64,000 nucleotides of DNA from Onchocerca lupi (GCA_028564675.1 JAOVVO010000016.1:248001-312000); one strand, 5' to 3'. Counted from the first letter of the stretch, positions 11,171 to 25,300 are shown. Made by a program: numbers and translations. Notes: generated by a model not told the origin, from the letters alone.

Positions 11171-14100
11171 CTGTAAAAAGGTAAGTTGGCATATCATAAA
11201 ATATATCAAGGATATTCTGGAGAAAACAAAAAAACAGTAAGTATTTCCCATGAACTCCAAGTTTCGCATCTTGCATTCCTGAAATTCTCGGTGGAAATCC
11301 AATTTCATTTACTAAAAAACCAGATCTGTTGAATTACGTGTTGACTCCGATCCATGCAAGTAAATGTCCGAAATATTTCCATTCAGTTTATGATTAATGA
11401 AATCTGCACTTCGATTCACATATCAATTTATACACAAAGATTAACAGAAGATGGAGAAGTTTCCAAATAAACGAGAATAAGACCATTAAATCAAGGAATG
11501 TGAAAATTCAGAGAGTGAACTGTAATCAAAATAAAATTCAATGAACAAAGCGGTGAGTGCGCACATAGCAGCGAATACAAATAAACTGAATGATCGACGC
11601 CAAATGACCACTGAAACTAGTATAGAAAGGCCTGTAATCGAAAACGAACGAAGTAACCTGTCTGGTTGTGCCCATAGTTTCTCAGGCGGAGCTGAAAAGC
11701 ATTAGCACAATAAATCCATTAGAATAAGATGTACCATCATTGGCAACAAAATATGAAATGTTATATAACCATCAGTGGCAATGAATGCCCAAAAATTCGG
11801 TGGAAGCTTACAGTTAAGACAGCTTTAAAATGCTAATGTGAAAACAGTACTGCAATAAGATTATAAAAAAGACTAGATACATAAAAGCTTTGTCGTGAAA
11901 AAAAGTAGAGAGAGTATCACAAAAAGCTGTGGATATATTTTTTCAGTAGCCTAATCTATCATAAAGTCTTATAATATGGAAAACACAATCATACTCTTCA
12001 TTTCAAAGTTGGATATAAGCTTCAGAGTATGTCATGAACAAAAACGGTAGTACTAGTCGATATATGAACCACTCATTTTATTTTTTTTTCTTTTTTTTTT
12101 TTTTTTGAGCACTGCAGTCCTTGTGGATTGGCTGTAACTGTTCAAGTAAAATTAAATTGAGCCATCAGTAGTTATTTTCGTCTCTACAGTAAGATAAGGC
12201 CTATAAATGAAGTGCCGTAATGTACATGAAACAAATTTTGCGAGTTATGTGATATACGTTGCACAAACGCAGTATATACCTCACATTCAAAAACTTAGCC
12301 TTCACTCTTAGCCCTCACAACATCTATTTTGACAAAGAACAAAGTAAATAAGAAGGAAGGCATTCCTAAATATTTCAAGCGAGGGAATAGAAACAAAAGT
12401 GCTGCCTTTACCAGACAGAACAAACATCCAGAACATACCTTTAACATCAATTTTACAAACACCGCTAGAGTCTCTGACAAAACCTTTGTTACATATACAT
12501 TCGTACGAACCTTCTGTATTATTGCACTTCATATGCTCATCAGTACACAGATTTTCATCAAGACATTCGTTGACATCTGTAAATCAAAAAACCAGACTGA
12601 AAAAAATGGTCTACTTCAAAAATGATCTATTAGTCGATAACGAAAATACAGCTTACTTTACTGAAAAAAAAAAAAATTTAAAAGCATAGGAACCCCATAA
12701 AGCGAGAAAATTGGAAATTTCCGAACCTTCGCATTCATTGCTGTCATTCATGATCCAGCCAGCGTGACACTCTTTACAATTCCGTGGCTCACCACCGGTA
12801 CAACCGCCTCTACACGATTTGTGACATTCTAAAAACTTCAAAGGTATTGCAAATAATGAGAATCACATAAAGATATTGCAAAAGGATGCAAGTCTCGCTT
12901 CACAAATAAAATTTTTCTCTTTTAATTTCTAACACTAAAAAACAGTGATGAGGTGACAGAAGAGATGTATAAGGAAATATACGTCACTAAGTGCATATAT
13001 CCTGTTTACTGTTTTTGCGACATGCACATGTCGGTACATTTAAATTAATAAAGTGAACAAAGACAAAAATCAGTAGCTTTCGGGTACTAGATATCCAAAA
13101 ACATTTGTATTAAGACATCCGATTTGTTTTAGTGTTTAAATATATTGCACATATATAAATTTACCATTGCAACTGAAAGTGGAACTATTCCGTATGGCGT
13201 AATAATTTGCATCACAGTTACTGCACATAGAACCGACATATCCTATATCACACTTGCACTTACCATTTCCTTCTCGAGAACCATCACCCTAAACTTTTCA
13301 TTGTTATAAAAACCATTAGTTTAATTTAAATCTAAAAGTTTCATTAAAAACAAATTTTTTTAAGTGAAACAATTTTTTAGACAGAAACTTTAACAGTAGA
13401 TTTTTAATGAAGACCTGACAGAATCCATGACCAGAACAAACTGGCAGATTTTTGTCAACACCAGGACAAGGTTTACAATTTGCACCATAATGCCCCGCAC
13501 TGCAACATAATCGTAGCTTTTCGTAACATAACCACTTCAGGAAATCAGGATTAGAAAGTTGTTTATGGAAATACCAGTTTTCAATGCTCTCTTCATGTTC
13601 TTCAACTAATTGTTGACACTGCAATATCTATTACAGTTCATTTTGCTTTTTCAAAAAATATATACCGTTTTAAATAAACGAGTACTGTTTATGATCGAAT
13701 GTTGTTGATAAAAGTTCAGATACCTTGAATTCAAGATCCTTGATATCTTTAAATTCATCTGAATTATCCAAATATTTCGTTTTGCACAAATGTTCCATAA
13801 CCTCTACCAGTCTTGTTTCACTGAAGTGCAAAGATTATGCAGCGCTGTAAACTATCAATATCATCCAGAAATTGACTGGAAAAAATTCCGCTTGAAAAGA
13901 TAGTCAAAAGTGCTAATAAAAAAACTACTTCATTTTCACGAAGACTAATCGATTTCCCTCATGCCTTGGATGAGTTTTACAGAAAATTCTACAAGTTCGT
14001 TACTAGTCTCTTATTTTTCAAGAGAGGATTTCAAGATCTATAAGTGAAGTCTTCACTACAATCAGGGTAGTTTGCAGTTATAACTTATCAAAAAGTATAT

Positions 14101-14675
14101 TAGGATTTGAGAAGTATTTTCACCTATCAACAGTGAGGCATATCCCAAGCTAATCTTTAAAGAAACAAATTTTATTCAAAATAACTTTGGCAGAAAAAGA
14201 TTCTAAAAATGCGGACGAACCTTTTGGCAAATTTTCCTAAATTTCTCTCCTCCCAATCAGTATTTCCACCAGCAAAGTGCTGATTCTCAGTTTTTTTCAT
14301 ACCCTGCAAAATAAACCTGATAAAGTGGTGAAAAAATATGCATAAGAACATCTCTCTAAAACAAACAACCAGTTCTTAACCTATACATGCACTATTCTAC
14401 CAAACTGACAGTCTATAGTTGATGTAAAAACTTTCCAACTCCTGGAATGTAAAGTACACCGCCAAAATGTTAAATGAGACGTGACATCGTCAACTTTGTT
14501 ATCTTGAAGAAATGATACTTGCCATTATAAAACGAACCGCTTTGAATGTTTCCACGACAAGAGTGCAATATTTACACTTATCAACATAAGCAGCGAATCC
14601 CACAATAGTCATGAAGGCCATCCAATAGATCATAGAGAAAAATAGAAAATTCTCGAGTGTTGTACATATTAGCAT
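10986..14675 (-). CDS. crld-1: CRELD-family ER protein with EGF-like domains
   Basis: Exons read 14675-14538, 14303-14221, 13820-13724, 13618-13415, 13288-13165, 12828-12727 and 12576-12439. They then join either 11691-11486 (about 363 aa) or 11170-10986 (about 356 aa); all junction phases agree. A hydrophobic N-terminus is followed by CKYC, a CXXC pair, and the CRELD-type GGNTDWEERNLGKF and SETRLVEVMEHLC segments. Then come LRLCCSAGHYGANCKPCPG (laminin-EGF-like), cysteine-rich GCTGGEPRNCKECHAGW, and a calcium-binding EGF domain opening DVNECLDENLC. CRELD proteins act in the secretory pathway as folding factors; C. elegans CRLD-1 promotes acetylcholine-receptor maturation. The ATG at 14675 sits 2 nt after a TTTTAG acceptor; a downstream in-frame ATG at 14633 would give a cleaner signal peptide. 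Family assignment is firm; exon limits are by hand. Confidence 0.93.
11486..11691 (-). CDS. crld-1: CRELD gene, alternative last exon a (membrane-anchored form)
   Basis: The acceptor TTTTCAG ends at 11692. The exon opens APPEKLWAQPDRLLRSFS and continues with about 45 hydrophobic residues (LSILVSVVIW..., LFVFAAMCALTALFI) before a stop at 11486. This matches the paired transmembrane tail of CRELD1-type proteins. It begins with two bases that complete the codon left open at 12439 (phase 1), the same phase as exon b at 11170, so the two exons are interchangeable by splicing. Being a terminal exon, it would use its own 3' end. Confidence 0.85.
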
Positions 14676-17600
14676 AACTAAAATGTCGAAGTTGAGACTA
14701 ATCATAGTACAAAATAAATGTCAATGATGATGATAATGATAAAAGCAAATGAACATCCAAATGAGATCAAATGATAATGATAACCTTTCTGCAATATATT
14801 ATTTGTTCTAACAGTAAATTGTAGGTAAGAAAAGTGTCAAAGATTTAAATAGAATTCTCGAGGAAATAACATCACTATTCGAAAGGTAATACTGAATAAT
14901 AAAATGCAAAGCATTTTACCAGTACAGTGATAGAAAGCTAAAAAGATAATGAAACTTAAATGGTGCTAAACGTTTACGAAATGTTTCGCAAATAGCAACC
15001 GATATGGAGAGTTTTATGAGCAGTGGGTTGATCTAATGACTGGTATCCTGCGATAATGGTTCCTATTTATTGGCTGATTTTAACGTTATTTTAAAAGTGG
15101 ATTCAAGTCTAAATTATGCCACGTATTTTATCATCCTTTTTTATCGTCAAATCTTTTCCGGAAGGTCAAACTGTATGCCGATGAAGTATTAGGCTTTATT
15201 TGCAAGCTTTCCCATTGATATCGAATTTTTCCCTGAACTAACCGTAAGGTTAGCAAATCCCTCTCTTCATTAAAGTAGCTGAAAGCGATAGAATGTTTCT
15301 ATCTTTTGATCTACATCACTTTTGGATGAACTGGACAAAGATGACCTGCACCACTCCCTCCAGTCAAATGACACCGACAACTGAACTTTCCGATCTCCAA
15401 CCACTCTTCTGTTTCATACCGATGCGAGATAGCAAAATGTTTTGCTGCAGCAGAGAAAGAGAGTGCGAGAGAATTGGGCGTGGAACATTCTAGAACAAGT
15501 TCGAGCTGTACACATTCCAGGACAACAGCAAGAAAGGATGGCGTCCGGTCGCATAGTTTAGATTGTGGTGCATTTGTTGTCACCGATAACTATCGTGATG
15601 ATAGTGATAGTTTATTTTTGTCTACAACGTATACATGCATTGGTATTGCCTGCATGTACTGCTTCCATGTCGTGCGAGTTAATTTTAAAGATGCAATTAG
15701 TAAAATACTCGTTGCATACGTCGCAATGCATTCGCAACGATGTATGCACATGCTGTGAAATGCATGTGATACTATTTTATAAATTGACTTGCAGAGTGAA
15801 TAAGCAACTGTTAATTAGCGACATTTGGTATTTGTATTACTAAGAATTTCTTTTTTTTTTTTGACTATTTTGTCATCACGTGTGTTCAGATGGAACAAAA
15901 CATAATGAGATATTACTGAGAGTTTGATTTTAAAATTTGCTAGAATATGCAGTGCAGTGTAGACACTACAATGATCTTGTGATCATTTGTACATCGATTG
16001 AATTAATTAAAATCAGTTCTAGATGTAAAAAGTGAAATCTGATACCGGGGAAATCTGGTATGCATTTTCCGTACCTTAAATCTGAGCTTTCGTAAATGGG
16101 ATATATCTTTTTTATTCTATCTTTTTTTTTTATTTTTTATATCGAGTTATTGTTATTGTAAAGAAATATCAGCAACATGAATTTAATAATTTACGAAGAG
16201 GTTGAGATTAGATTCTACTTTTCCAATTGTTATGATGACGTTTCTGCTACATATCCCTCAACTTTTTTACTTCCCTCCTTTTCCTTAATTTTGCATTTTT
16301 ACTGAACTATTGAGAAAATTACAATTCCTAATTTATATTTTGACAAACTAAATTGATAATGATTATGACCCCTACTTTATGAACATCCAAAACTAGCTAA
16401 GCTATTCAGTTAATCTACTATTTTTGACAAAGTTTCGTTCATTCCGAATTTCATAGGATTCGATGACAGAGCCATGATAGCACTTAGGAATTTATCCATA
16501 CGGTAGAAGTATCTTTTCAAAGTTTGGATAATTGAAATTAGAGCTAGTTAAATAGACTACCTAATGGAAACGAGACATATCGATGTATGCTAAACTCATT
16601 CATGTTATGGCTGTTCTTTCCCGGAATAAGTTCGGGGTTAAATAGTTCATCTTCCCTTAGATGTTATTGAACAATGGCTGATAATACCAGTTAAAGAAGT
16701 AGAAAACATAACTTCGTAATCGTAAATTATTTCCTTTGCTGAATACATTCCAGTAATACCAGAGCAGTGTACTAAAATCGAGCATGTATGGGCTCTTGAG
16801 CAAAAGTGAACACGTGATGGATAATAAATTGTTAGTGATCTCAGCAAGATTTTGCCGTTATTTCTTACCGTACGGTTGGAAGGAATTTAAAATGTTGCAA
16901 TAGCTCCTTGCATTATTGATGTTTCGTCCATAATTTAATTGTTCAATTCTCTGTACTTCTGCTACTGTTTGTTAACAACTGTTGTCAGCATAATTTTATA
17001 CTGTCTATTTATGATCTATTTTTTTGCCTTTCGAAGGTTATCATTTCATTTCATACAAGAATTCTAGTGTTTTTTTTTTCTTTTTCATTTTCATTTAAAT
17101 TTCATTTTAGCAGTGCTATTCTAAATTTTTTGACTGAATAAAGGATGTATGTATCATTTCCTTTTAAATGTAAGCTTGCTTGAAAAGGCATTTTGGACAG
17201 AATAGGAATAAAATTCACGATATATGACCATTTCTTTTTAATTTAATTTGGATGAATGAAATGGACATTACAGTAACATCTGTAATCGTTTGTTTTGTAT
17301 GTGCCGTTTTTCGGAATCATCAATCATTATTCAAATCTGAAGCAGTTGCTTTGTGACTGATGAAATTTATTCAGATTCTTTAAGTAAGTTCTACACTTTC
17401 AATATTATTTGTTAAAAGATAGATAAAACTATTGAAGGAAGACTGATTGAATTGTCATTGACATTTGCATTATCATAATTATGGATTTCTGTGTTTTCCT
17501 CCTATTTTACCGAATTTATTAATAATTTCTTATTTGAATGAAAGCTAAGAAATTGACTGGTGATTATTTCAGAGGTTTGCACAGTTGCTTTGTGGAACAA

Positions 17601-20600
17601 TTCATAAAAATTTCTCATGGATAAGATATCAAATTTGGAGAGTGAGAGCGAGGGGTAAGAAAAAAAGCCGGTTTTGCAACTGATAAAATAACACCTCTCA
17701 TCAACATAACAAAAGTATTTTATATGAGTAATGACTTCTTTGTAAAGATAAAATGACTTCTGAACAGAATTTTCGAGAAAGAATTCGGAAAGAGTAATGC
17801 ATTATGTATCTAAAGTGCATGTCATCTTGTTCCCAAAAAACATTTTGCAAAAAAACTTTTATAATTTTGACACGTGATCTTAGCATCAGGTCTCATTAAT
17901 CTGTCAATTTTATAACGTAAGTCTCATAACATCTTTAGTTTATAGACTTTGTAGAACTCGGCCTTATGGTATAGAGGTAAAAAAAAAGTATTATGATATG
18001 ATTGACCAATGTTTGCAGTAATAGCAACAACTCTTGTGTTCAGATTTATGTTTATTTCCAATTAGTGAATGAAAAAAGAATGAATAACTTTATAGAAATA
18101 CGAAAACCAATTTATTGACAAAAGAGTGCTGCAGAAGAGATTCTTAGCTAACTATTTACTGAGGTTTGATCTATTAAATAACTCACTTTTAAAAAAGTGC
18201 TCTTGTCACTTGTTCTTGCGTTTCTTGACTCTGTTACGTCCTCTGGAAGCTTTCAATTTTCTTTCAAATTTTTGCTTCATATAAATCATTCATCTTGTTA
18301 TTTCTGTCGTCGAGTTGAGGCATAACACTATCGTGACAAAATAATGTGTGGTGTGTGGTTAACTTATGCTGTATTTTGTTAAAAAAGTTTATTTGAGCTA
18401 TTTCAAATTATTCAATCCACAAATCAGTTGGCTGATTTTGAGGAGACAGGAAGCGAGTTTGGTTTTGTTAACTAAATCTCGTCATCTCTTCGAAAGGAAA
18501 CTTGATTTAACATCAAACATCATTTAAAAGACATCAGTTGTTTAAATTATCCGTCCTGAATGTAAAAAATTGATCTGTGAATTAAGTTGATTGAATACTG
18601 TGGAGTGACAAATATCTTGTAATCATGTTGCAATCAAGTAATGATTTTGCATTTAATTTCAGGACGTTACAATATCCTTAAGAAATAATAAACGCTGAAT
18701 TTGCTCTTCATTGTACACACCACTTCCATCACAAACATTGCCAAATACTAAGTTTGAATCTGGAGCTTTTCTGACTTTAATTTGTTTGGTAATCATTCGG
18801 TTATTGGCACAAAAAAATTTTTGGCAGTCATTTCTTGTAGTCTATTACTTTCTAAAGAAGTGGAGAACATATGAAGATTAGATAAATATATCAAAACTTT
18901 AGTTTTTCTATGTCATATTCATCAGTGACCCACGGGATTCATTCCGGAATCTAAACTCACATCTTTTGACACATTACATGTATAATATACACTATATTAT
19001 TGTATTTTCAAAAATGCACACAGATTTTATCCTTTACTTGAAATTTGAAAGCTCATTTGACTTATCCTTATCTTTGTGCTTCTGGGTCAGTGGAACAGTG
19101 TGAACTGGAGAATAATAACAGGGATTGCTAATTTCGCTGCTCATCACCGTTATCATTTCCAGTATGATCCCGAAGTCTGATTTCTTAATATCCTAGAATT
19201 TTACGTTGTATGATATTCATTGATTTTATCATACATCTTTTATGGTGCTATTGTTTTCACATTTTATTTTTATTTGTTGATGATTCATTACCATGGCATG
19301 AAAAGATGCTCGATTTTATAAAACTGACTCATTCATCATCAACTAATTTCAAACTACATATTCCACTACCGACCAGTTATAAGTACTCCAGTGCATTTTC
19401 TTATGCATTCAAGACTGTCCTTTGGTGTTTTATTTTTTTCTATAGTTGCACTTTTTTCACTTTCTCAGAGAGATAAAAAGAAGTAACAACAATAATGTTG
19501 CCAGTAAGAATTTCAAAAAATAAGCAAAAATCATCCTTGGTTCTCTTATTTTTTGCAAATTCTTATTGGTAACATTATTGTTAGTACTTTTTTTTATATT
19601 CGTCGTGGTGTCTTCTAAACATCTCGTCTTCATTCATCTTGTGTATTCACTTATATAGTTCAGGGCATTGTCAAATCATATATATCAGTTCATCATTGAT
19701 GTTCATTTTTACAAGTCAAGAACTTTGATGCATCGCAGTTATTTCTAACAAAATTTCCCGTCAGGCTTTAGAGCATGTATTAAGCCATTATTATCAAATA
19801 ATGTTTGGAATAGAAATGAAGATTTTAGCTATAGAAGCTATCACGAATGTGGGAGATTGCAATAATGAAAAATATAGTCCTTTGTATTATTTCTTTAGCA
19901 GCCCATTAATAATCCAGATAGCCAGTGAAACGATTGTTTTGTTGGCTTGCAAACAAATTTCCGGTAAAACTAAGCTTTATTTGCAGGCAATATCTTTAGT
20001 GCTGTTTAAAACTCGCTGCAGAATAAAATTATTGTCAACATCATGAAATTAAAATGATGTGAGGTCTACAGAGTTTCGCACCAGCAGAAAAGTATGAGTA
20101 AATTTGCGGATCGCATATAAAAGTTCTCCTAAATTTCCAATTTTATATGCAGGTAATCCAATGCTGAAAGGGGATGTTGTTTGGGTCATAATGCTTACTA
20201 ATCATTTATTTACTCTTATTTGGTGGACATCTAAAAGTATATGGTGCAGTGCTTGTAAGCCTCGTTTGCACTGTAATTTATTCTTCTTATTTCACTGATT
20301 CTCGAAGGTATAATTATTAGGAAATTGTAATTTACTTTGTTTGTGCTTAGCAGTTCTGCCATATTTGTGGACTTGAAATTCGATTAATTTGTATGTACTA
20401 GTGTCCAGTTAAAGATTTGTAGGAAATGCCAGAAATGCATTGAATTTGGACGAACTATGCATACTATTATTTTCTCGGAAGTATTGTTTTGTTGTTAAAA
20501 TGAGGTTAATGTTTTCAATTTCTCATAACGGAACGGTGATTTATTAGATTGAGAACTAATCAATAGGTTAATCGATTTGAGTTTTGTAATTAACAAACAG

Positions 20601-22307
20601 TTAATGCATGCCGACCAATCTATCTTCAATGTACGGTTTTGTTTGCAAAAGACACAGTTGACGAAAAGTTTTCAGAGCGTCTTTGTAATAGGTTTCAGAG
20701 AATTCATTTCTGAAATAATGAGTTTAATTTCAATTTGTTCTTGAGATGAGGGACTTAATTGTGAGATGATATGATTTTAAGGCCATTATAGTAATGAGGC
20801 AATATTTGCAAGGAATATATTGAAGTTTGAACACATCCTTCGTTTAAGCTAGTTCTCAATGCGCATGGAGAAGTTGTATGTGCTTCTCGATTTGTTTGAT
20901 TAGATTCTCAGTTAATCTTTGAATTCACTATCCAAGGATTTTGTCTGAATTTACATTGCCTCCATCAGTTATTTTTAAGGTATCTTGCTGTAGTTTTTGC
21001 GATATATTCTAGTTCTTGCAAATAATCTGGTTAAAATCTCAGTTTTAGACAGGAATGCATGTTCCCATTGATTTTTTTTCTTCTTTTTTTTCTATCATTT
21101 TATTGAAGTAAATATTAAACAATAACTGGTCAGTTTTGTTGCGTTATTACCAGAGAAGCACTTGTAGTATCGTAGTATCTTTATTACTAGTGCAGTTGCA
21201 ACAAAATATCGAAAATAGCCCCCTTCCTTTTTTCATTATTAATCTCCACAAATTCTGAATATTTTCTAACTAGCTGTGCAGAGAATTTATTAACAGTATA
21301 GAGAAATCCTACTTCAGGTTGCTGGATTTCGTTATGTCCGTTATTTCGGCTGTCTGTGGTCATATAGTTCAAACATTGTTTTTAGCTGGCTGCGTGGTGT
21401 GTTTGGACATATTGACTGTGATAAGTAGACTAGTTAGTTGATTGTTATTTCGTTTGTTGATGCATTTACAATTTAAGATGTCCCACTGTTTGACTAAATC
21501 GCAATATTTGATCCATGCAGCCCATTTGAAACGGATAGAGCAAGTTTTATCGAAAAGGCGGAGTGAACTGGTGACATAATCTAGAAAGACAATTTAAGAT
21601 TTGATATTTACAATGCAAACTTGTGGAAATGAGAAGTGAGCGAAGACAGTTGTCTATAAGGAGGAGATTCTGGTTAACATGGATCTATTTAATTGAGTTT
21701 AAATATATCCAAACATCTAATTTCATCAATAGTCCTTAGTAATCCGTATAAAGTTTTACAAAAAAAATCGATTTCACAAATCTTGCATTTTATTCTTTTC
21801 TTATATTTTTTCGATTCTTCTTTTTCATCATTAGCATTTTTCTGAGCCAGTTTTCTCTAGCTTTCTGCCGGTGTGATATTTTTATCTTCCCATCATAAGC
21901 AATAATCCTTCGTTTTTCCAGTAAAAATTTCTGTTTTGAACTTCATCGACCAAAGAAATAAATCAGTTCCCGCATAGAATCATTCAAACGTGTATGATTC
22001 ACAGTTTTCATCACTTTTAACTAATGCGAAAGATACTGCCCTGCTCACTTCTGACATGCAGTTTTCCCTGGACTTGTATTCTCTAACCAGCTTGTGAATT
22101 CTCCGATTCGTAATTCTGTTAACTATTTTGCTTTTCTCTACGAAGGAAATGTTTAATCTTCCATTTATGACCTCTTTTGGATACACTTATCATGTCTTGA
22201 AAAGCACAGCTTTTTGTTTGAATTGATCTTATTCATGAGACAAGCATTTCTTCGCATTCACAGTTTCTGAATAAGCGATGCACTATCGCTTTAAAGTTAA
22301 TCGGATT
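14676..22307. other. Long gene-free interval between two divergent genes
   Basis: About 7.6 kb separate the CRELD gene (minus) from the Egalitarian homologue (plus). Open frames of 60-96 codons near 15293-15843, 16647-16847, 17701-17886, 19210-19476, 19801-20046 and 21980-22186 show no conserved motif, no consistent splice signals and AT-driven composition. A 27-codon, very basic minus-strand frame near 18208-18291 was noticed but could not be assigned. I see no recognisable gene here; promoter elements of both genes presumably lie inside. Confidence 0.55.
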
Positions 22308-22317
22308 TATATTTTAG
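22308..22317 (+). promoter_or_regulatory. Candidate spliced-leader acceptor upstream of egal-1
   Basis: A U-rich stretch ending in ATATTTTAG at 22317 precedes the start codon by 33 nt, with no in-frame ATG between. Nematode mRNAs often receive a spliced leader at such sites. A second possible acceptor (GATTCAG) lies closer to the ATG, at about 22341. Confidence 0.4.
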
Positions 22318-22350
22318 TTAAAAAAGTAGTAGAGATTCAGTGGTTGTACG

Positions 22351-25300
22351 ATGGACGAAGCAAAGAATATGGCACTGCTCTTTTTCATGGATCATCTAAT
22401 GCAGAAGAATGGTCGGCGTACAATCCATGATCTCAGCTGCCAGTTTGGTGCACGTGGCTTCACGGCAGAAATGCGTGATGCAGTTGGTACCACACAAGAA
22501 GGTCTTACCGACTTCCTCACTCAACATCCCTCGCTGTTCACCGTTGAAGGTGATCAGGTAAATCAACAAGCAATTTAATGCAGTATAGCATGTTCTGTTT
22601 TGTTGATCAACCATTTGTCTATAGATTTATTAAGGATAAAGTTAGTCACCATGTTGTGTTTTCTTCTTTAATGATAAAGAAGTAAATTTTACATAAACGT
22701 TATTTTATTTCACTAATGCCTTTTTAGCATTGACTTCATGTAGCTCATATTTATGACTTACAGTTTTGCGATCATCTTCAGTTCATTGATTTTTTTTTAA
22801 AAATTATCTGGTTTCTTTATTAGTCATAAATAGTGAGCGTTCAAGTTTGTTCGTGCTCAGTAATCTTGTTACTACTTTGTTTTTGACTCCCATAGCTGCC
22901 TAGCTGCAGTTTTACTATAACATTCAATTAAAAAGTTTTATATTTTTAGGTTTGTTTAAATGGATTTGGTGATATGACGGTGAAGAATAATCCTTTGTTG
23001 CAAGCCACTGCAAATGCTAGAAATCGTGATTATGTGAAGGAAGCGGTGCAATTTTTTGAAACAAAACTACAGAAGTTCGGGCCAGAGTTGCAGGAATGTC
23101 TTGTTTACTACACGATTTTTTCGTAAATGCAAAAGCGCTCTGTTGGTAACAACGAGTCATTTTTATTATAATATCAGTCATAATTTGATAAAAATGATGT
23201 AGTTTAGATTACAGAGATTGAATTTATATTTTTATTTGCTCACATTTAGATGTTTGTTTCAAAATATTAGAAATTTTATTACACTTCCCCTGATTGATTG
23301 TTTAAATTAATCTACTTAAATATATTTACAGATCAAAAGTTTGCTCGGCCATCGTTCACAAGCGGCTCCTGAAGTACGTCTGGTATCTGGTAGGCATCTG
23401 AAGGATTTCTGCGAATTTCTTCAATCACAAAGTGATCATTTTGTAGTTGAAGGCGATCGTGTTCGGCTGAAAAATATGCCAGAACCTAGCAATGCTGGTA
23501 TTGAATTGGATGATGAAGGGAAACCCTTAGCCGGTGTTAAAGCCAAGCAAGCAGCCGTCGAATATCTTAGATCCATTGTGGAGCAGGTTTTTGCTTATAA
23601 TCTTCAACGGTTTTTAGACATTCTGAAACATAATGTGGATTTTTCAATTCATTATTGCGCAGCTGAAAGTGGTAGTCATTTAAAGTTTACTTTTTAAGAG
23701 TTGTCAGGATATTATTAATTTTTGTTTATTGGAAGAATTATGATGTGTTTTCATGCAGAATGTAAAAAAGTTCAGATGCCCAAAAGAGTTGTTTTTGAAG
23801 AAATAAGTCCTTTTACATTTTTATAACTGAAGATGAAAGTATTATCCATGAATAGCATTACTGGAGTGCCCATATAATGATTACGGAAATCTTTGTAGAA
23901 TGATGAACAGCCGATACCAATGGATATATTCTATCAGAAATTTTGCGATCGTTTTTCTCATACTGTTAGGCAAGAAGTGGCAACCAATCCGAAGGAATTA
24001 CTGCAGTTCTTGAAGCTTAATCGTAATGTGTTTTTCATAAGATCGAATAAGGTTATTTCTGCAAAATCGTTTTTTATTTTGTTTGCTGTTTAGATCGGAG
24101 AAACGCAAAGGTTTTCTTCTTACTCCTTGCTGCATTTCGTATTTTAGCTGTTTAATGAAGTGATTATTTAAAAAGATTAGCAAGACAATTGTCATAAGTT
24201 CCCATCAAAGTTTTCTTTGAGTATGATATAATTCTAGATCTAAATTTTGTTTCGTATTAGGTTTCGCTTGTGAAAAATCGCGCTTCAGAAGATGGCTCGG
24301 AAAGTGGTTCCACTGGGAGTTCAGAATTCGAAAATAATAATAGTCATCTAAATCATAATGCCATCAATCGAATCAATCTCGTGAAAGCTTTGAAACCTGC
24401 GCAGGTACCGAGTTTTTTTATTCCGTTAGCATTACCCAATGTTGACTAGTAACACACATAAGCTACTGCCATCATAGTATTAGATTTTGTAACTTAATAT
24501 GATTAGATTCTTAGAAGAATTTTCTAGGAATCAGTATTATCGATAAATGCGGAAATTGATAGCATGGAAGAACGAGTTGTCGGTGTTGATTTCAAGACTG
24601 TTATCCTTGGTATTCAAGGAGAGGAGTTCCTGTCTCTGGTTATATTGGCTACGACCACGCAAATCGTTGTTTTCGACATTGTTCATAGCGACACCATATT
24701 ATTGGAAAGTGGTGTTAAGGAAATTTTAGAATCTGAGAAAGTTATTAAAGTACGTTTTATTGTATTTTCCATGACACTTATGTGTTAAATCATTAGATTC
24801 CCTTCTTTTCTTTCTTTTTTTTTTTACTGAGTTCAATGTAATCATATCGGGATGATTAGATTTTGTGATACAGAAATGATCAGCATCGCAAAATTTGGTT
24901 TGATCATCCTAGTATTGGAGTATTTGGGAAATGACAAAGCACTGAGGAACCTCCCAAAGGTTTTAATTATCATAGAAGATACTGTTTCGCTATTTCATGT
25001 CGACCTACGAAGTCCAAGTAGTCCTAATCATCGATCATCTATCGGTGGATTGGGTTTGACTACTAGCGTCATAAATATCTGCAAGATCAATGCGCAATTC
25101 TTTCAACGTGCTGTATACCATCATTGAGGGACTATATTTCCCTGATTGTGCGAATGGTTCTGATGGTTAATTCATCGACTTAAGCATGGGTATAAATCCT
25201 ATGAAAATTTTTCTCATATGTTTAGTTTCCCAGGTAATTCATGATGCCAAGAGAGTGGCCACTTTGCTTGCTCATCGTTATGCCATCAATCTTAGAAAAA

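Noticed and set aside
15293..15843. Four overlapping open frames on both strands (66-96 codons)
   Set aside because: No family motif, no splice-consistent continuation and overlapping frames on both strands; taken as chance in a slightly less AT-rich patch.
17955..18000. tRNA-like start (GCCTTATGGTATAGAGGT)
   Set aside because: Resembles a tRNA D-arm entry, but no anticodon arm, T-arm (GTTCRA box) or acceptor pairing follows; a poly-A run interrupts.
18208..18291. 27-codon, very basic minus-strand frame ending RGRNRVKKRKNK
   Set aside because: Looks like the tail of a ribosomal or nucleolar protein, but no upstream exon or start with good context was found and no family could be named.
24852..25127. 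91-codon open frame inside an egal-1 intron
   Set aside because: Lies between two exons that join in phase 0 and match the family; the frame has no homology I recognise and would interrupt the exonuclease-like domain.
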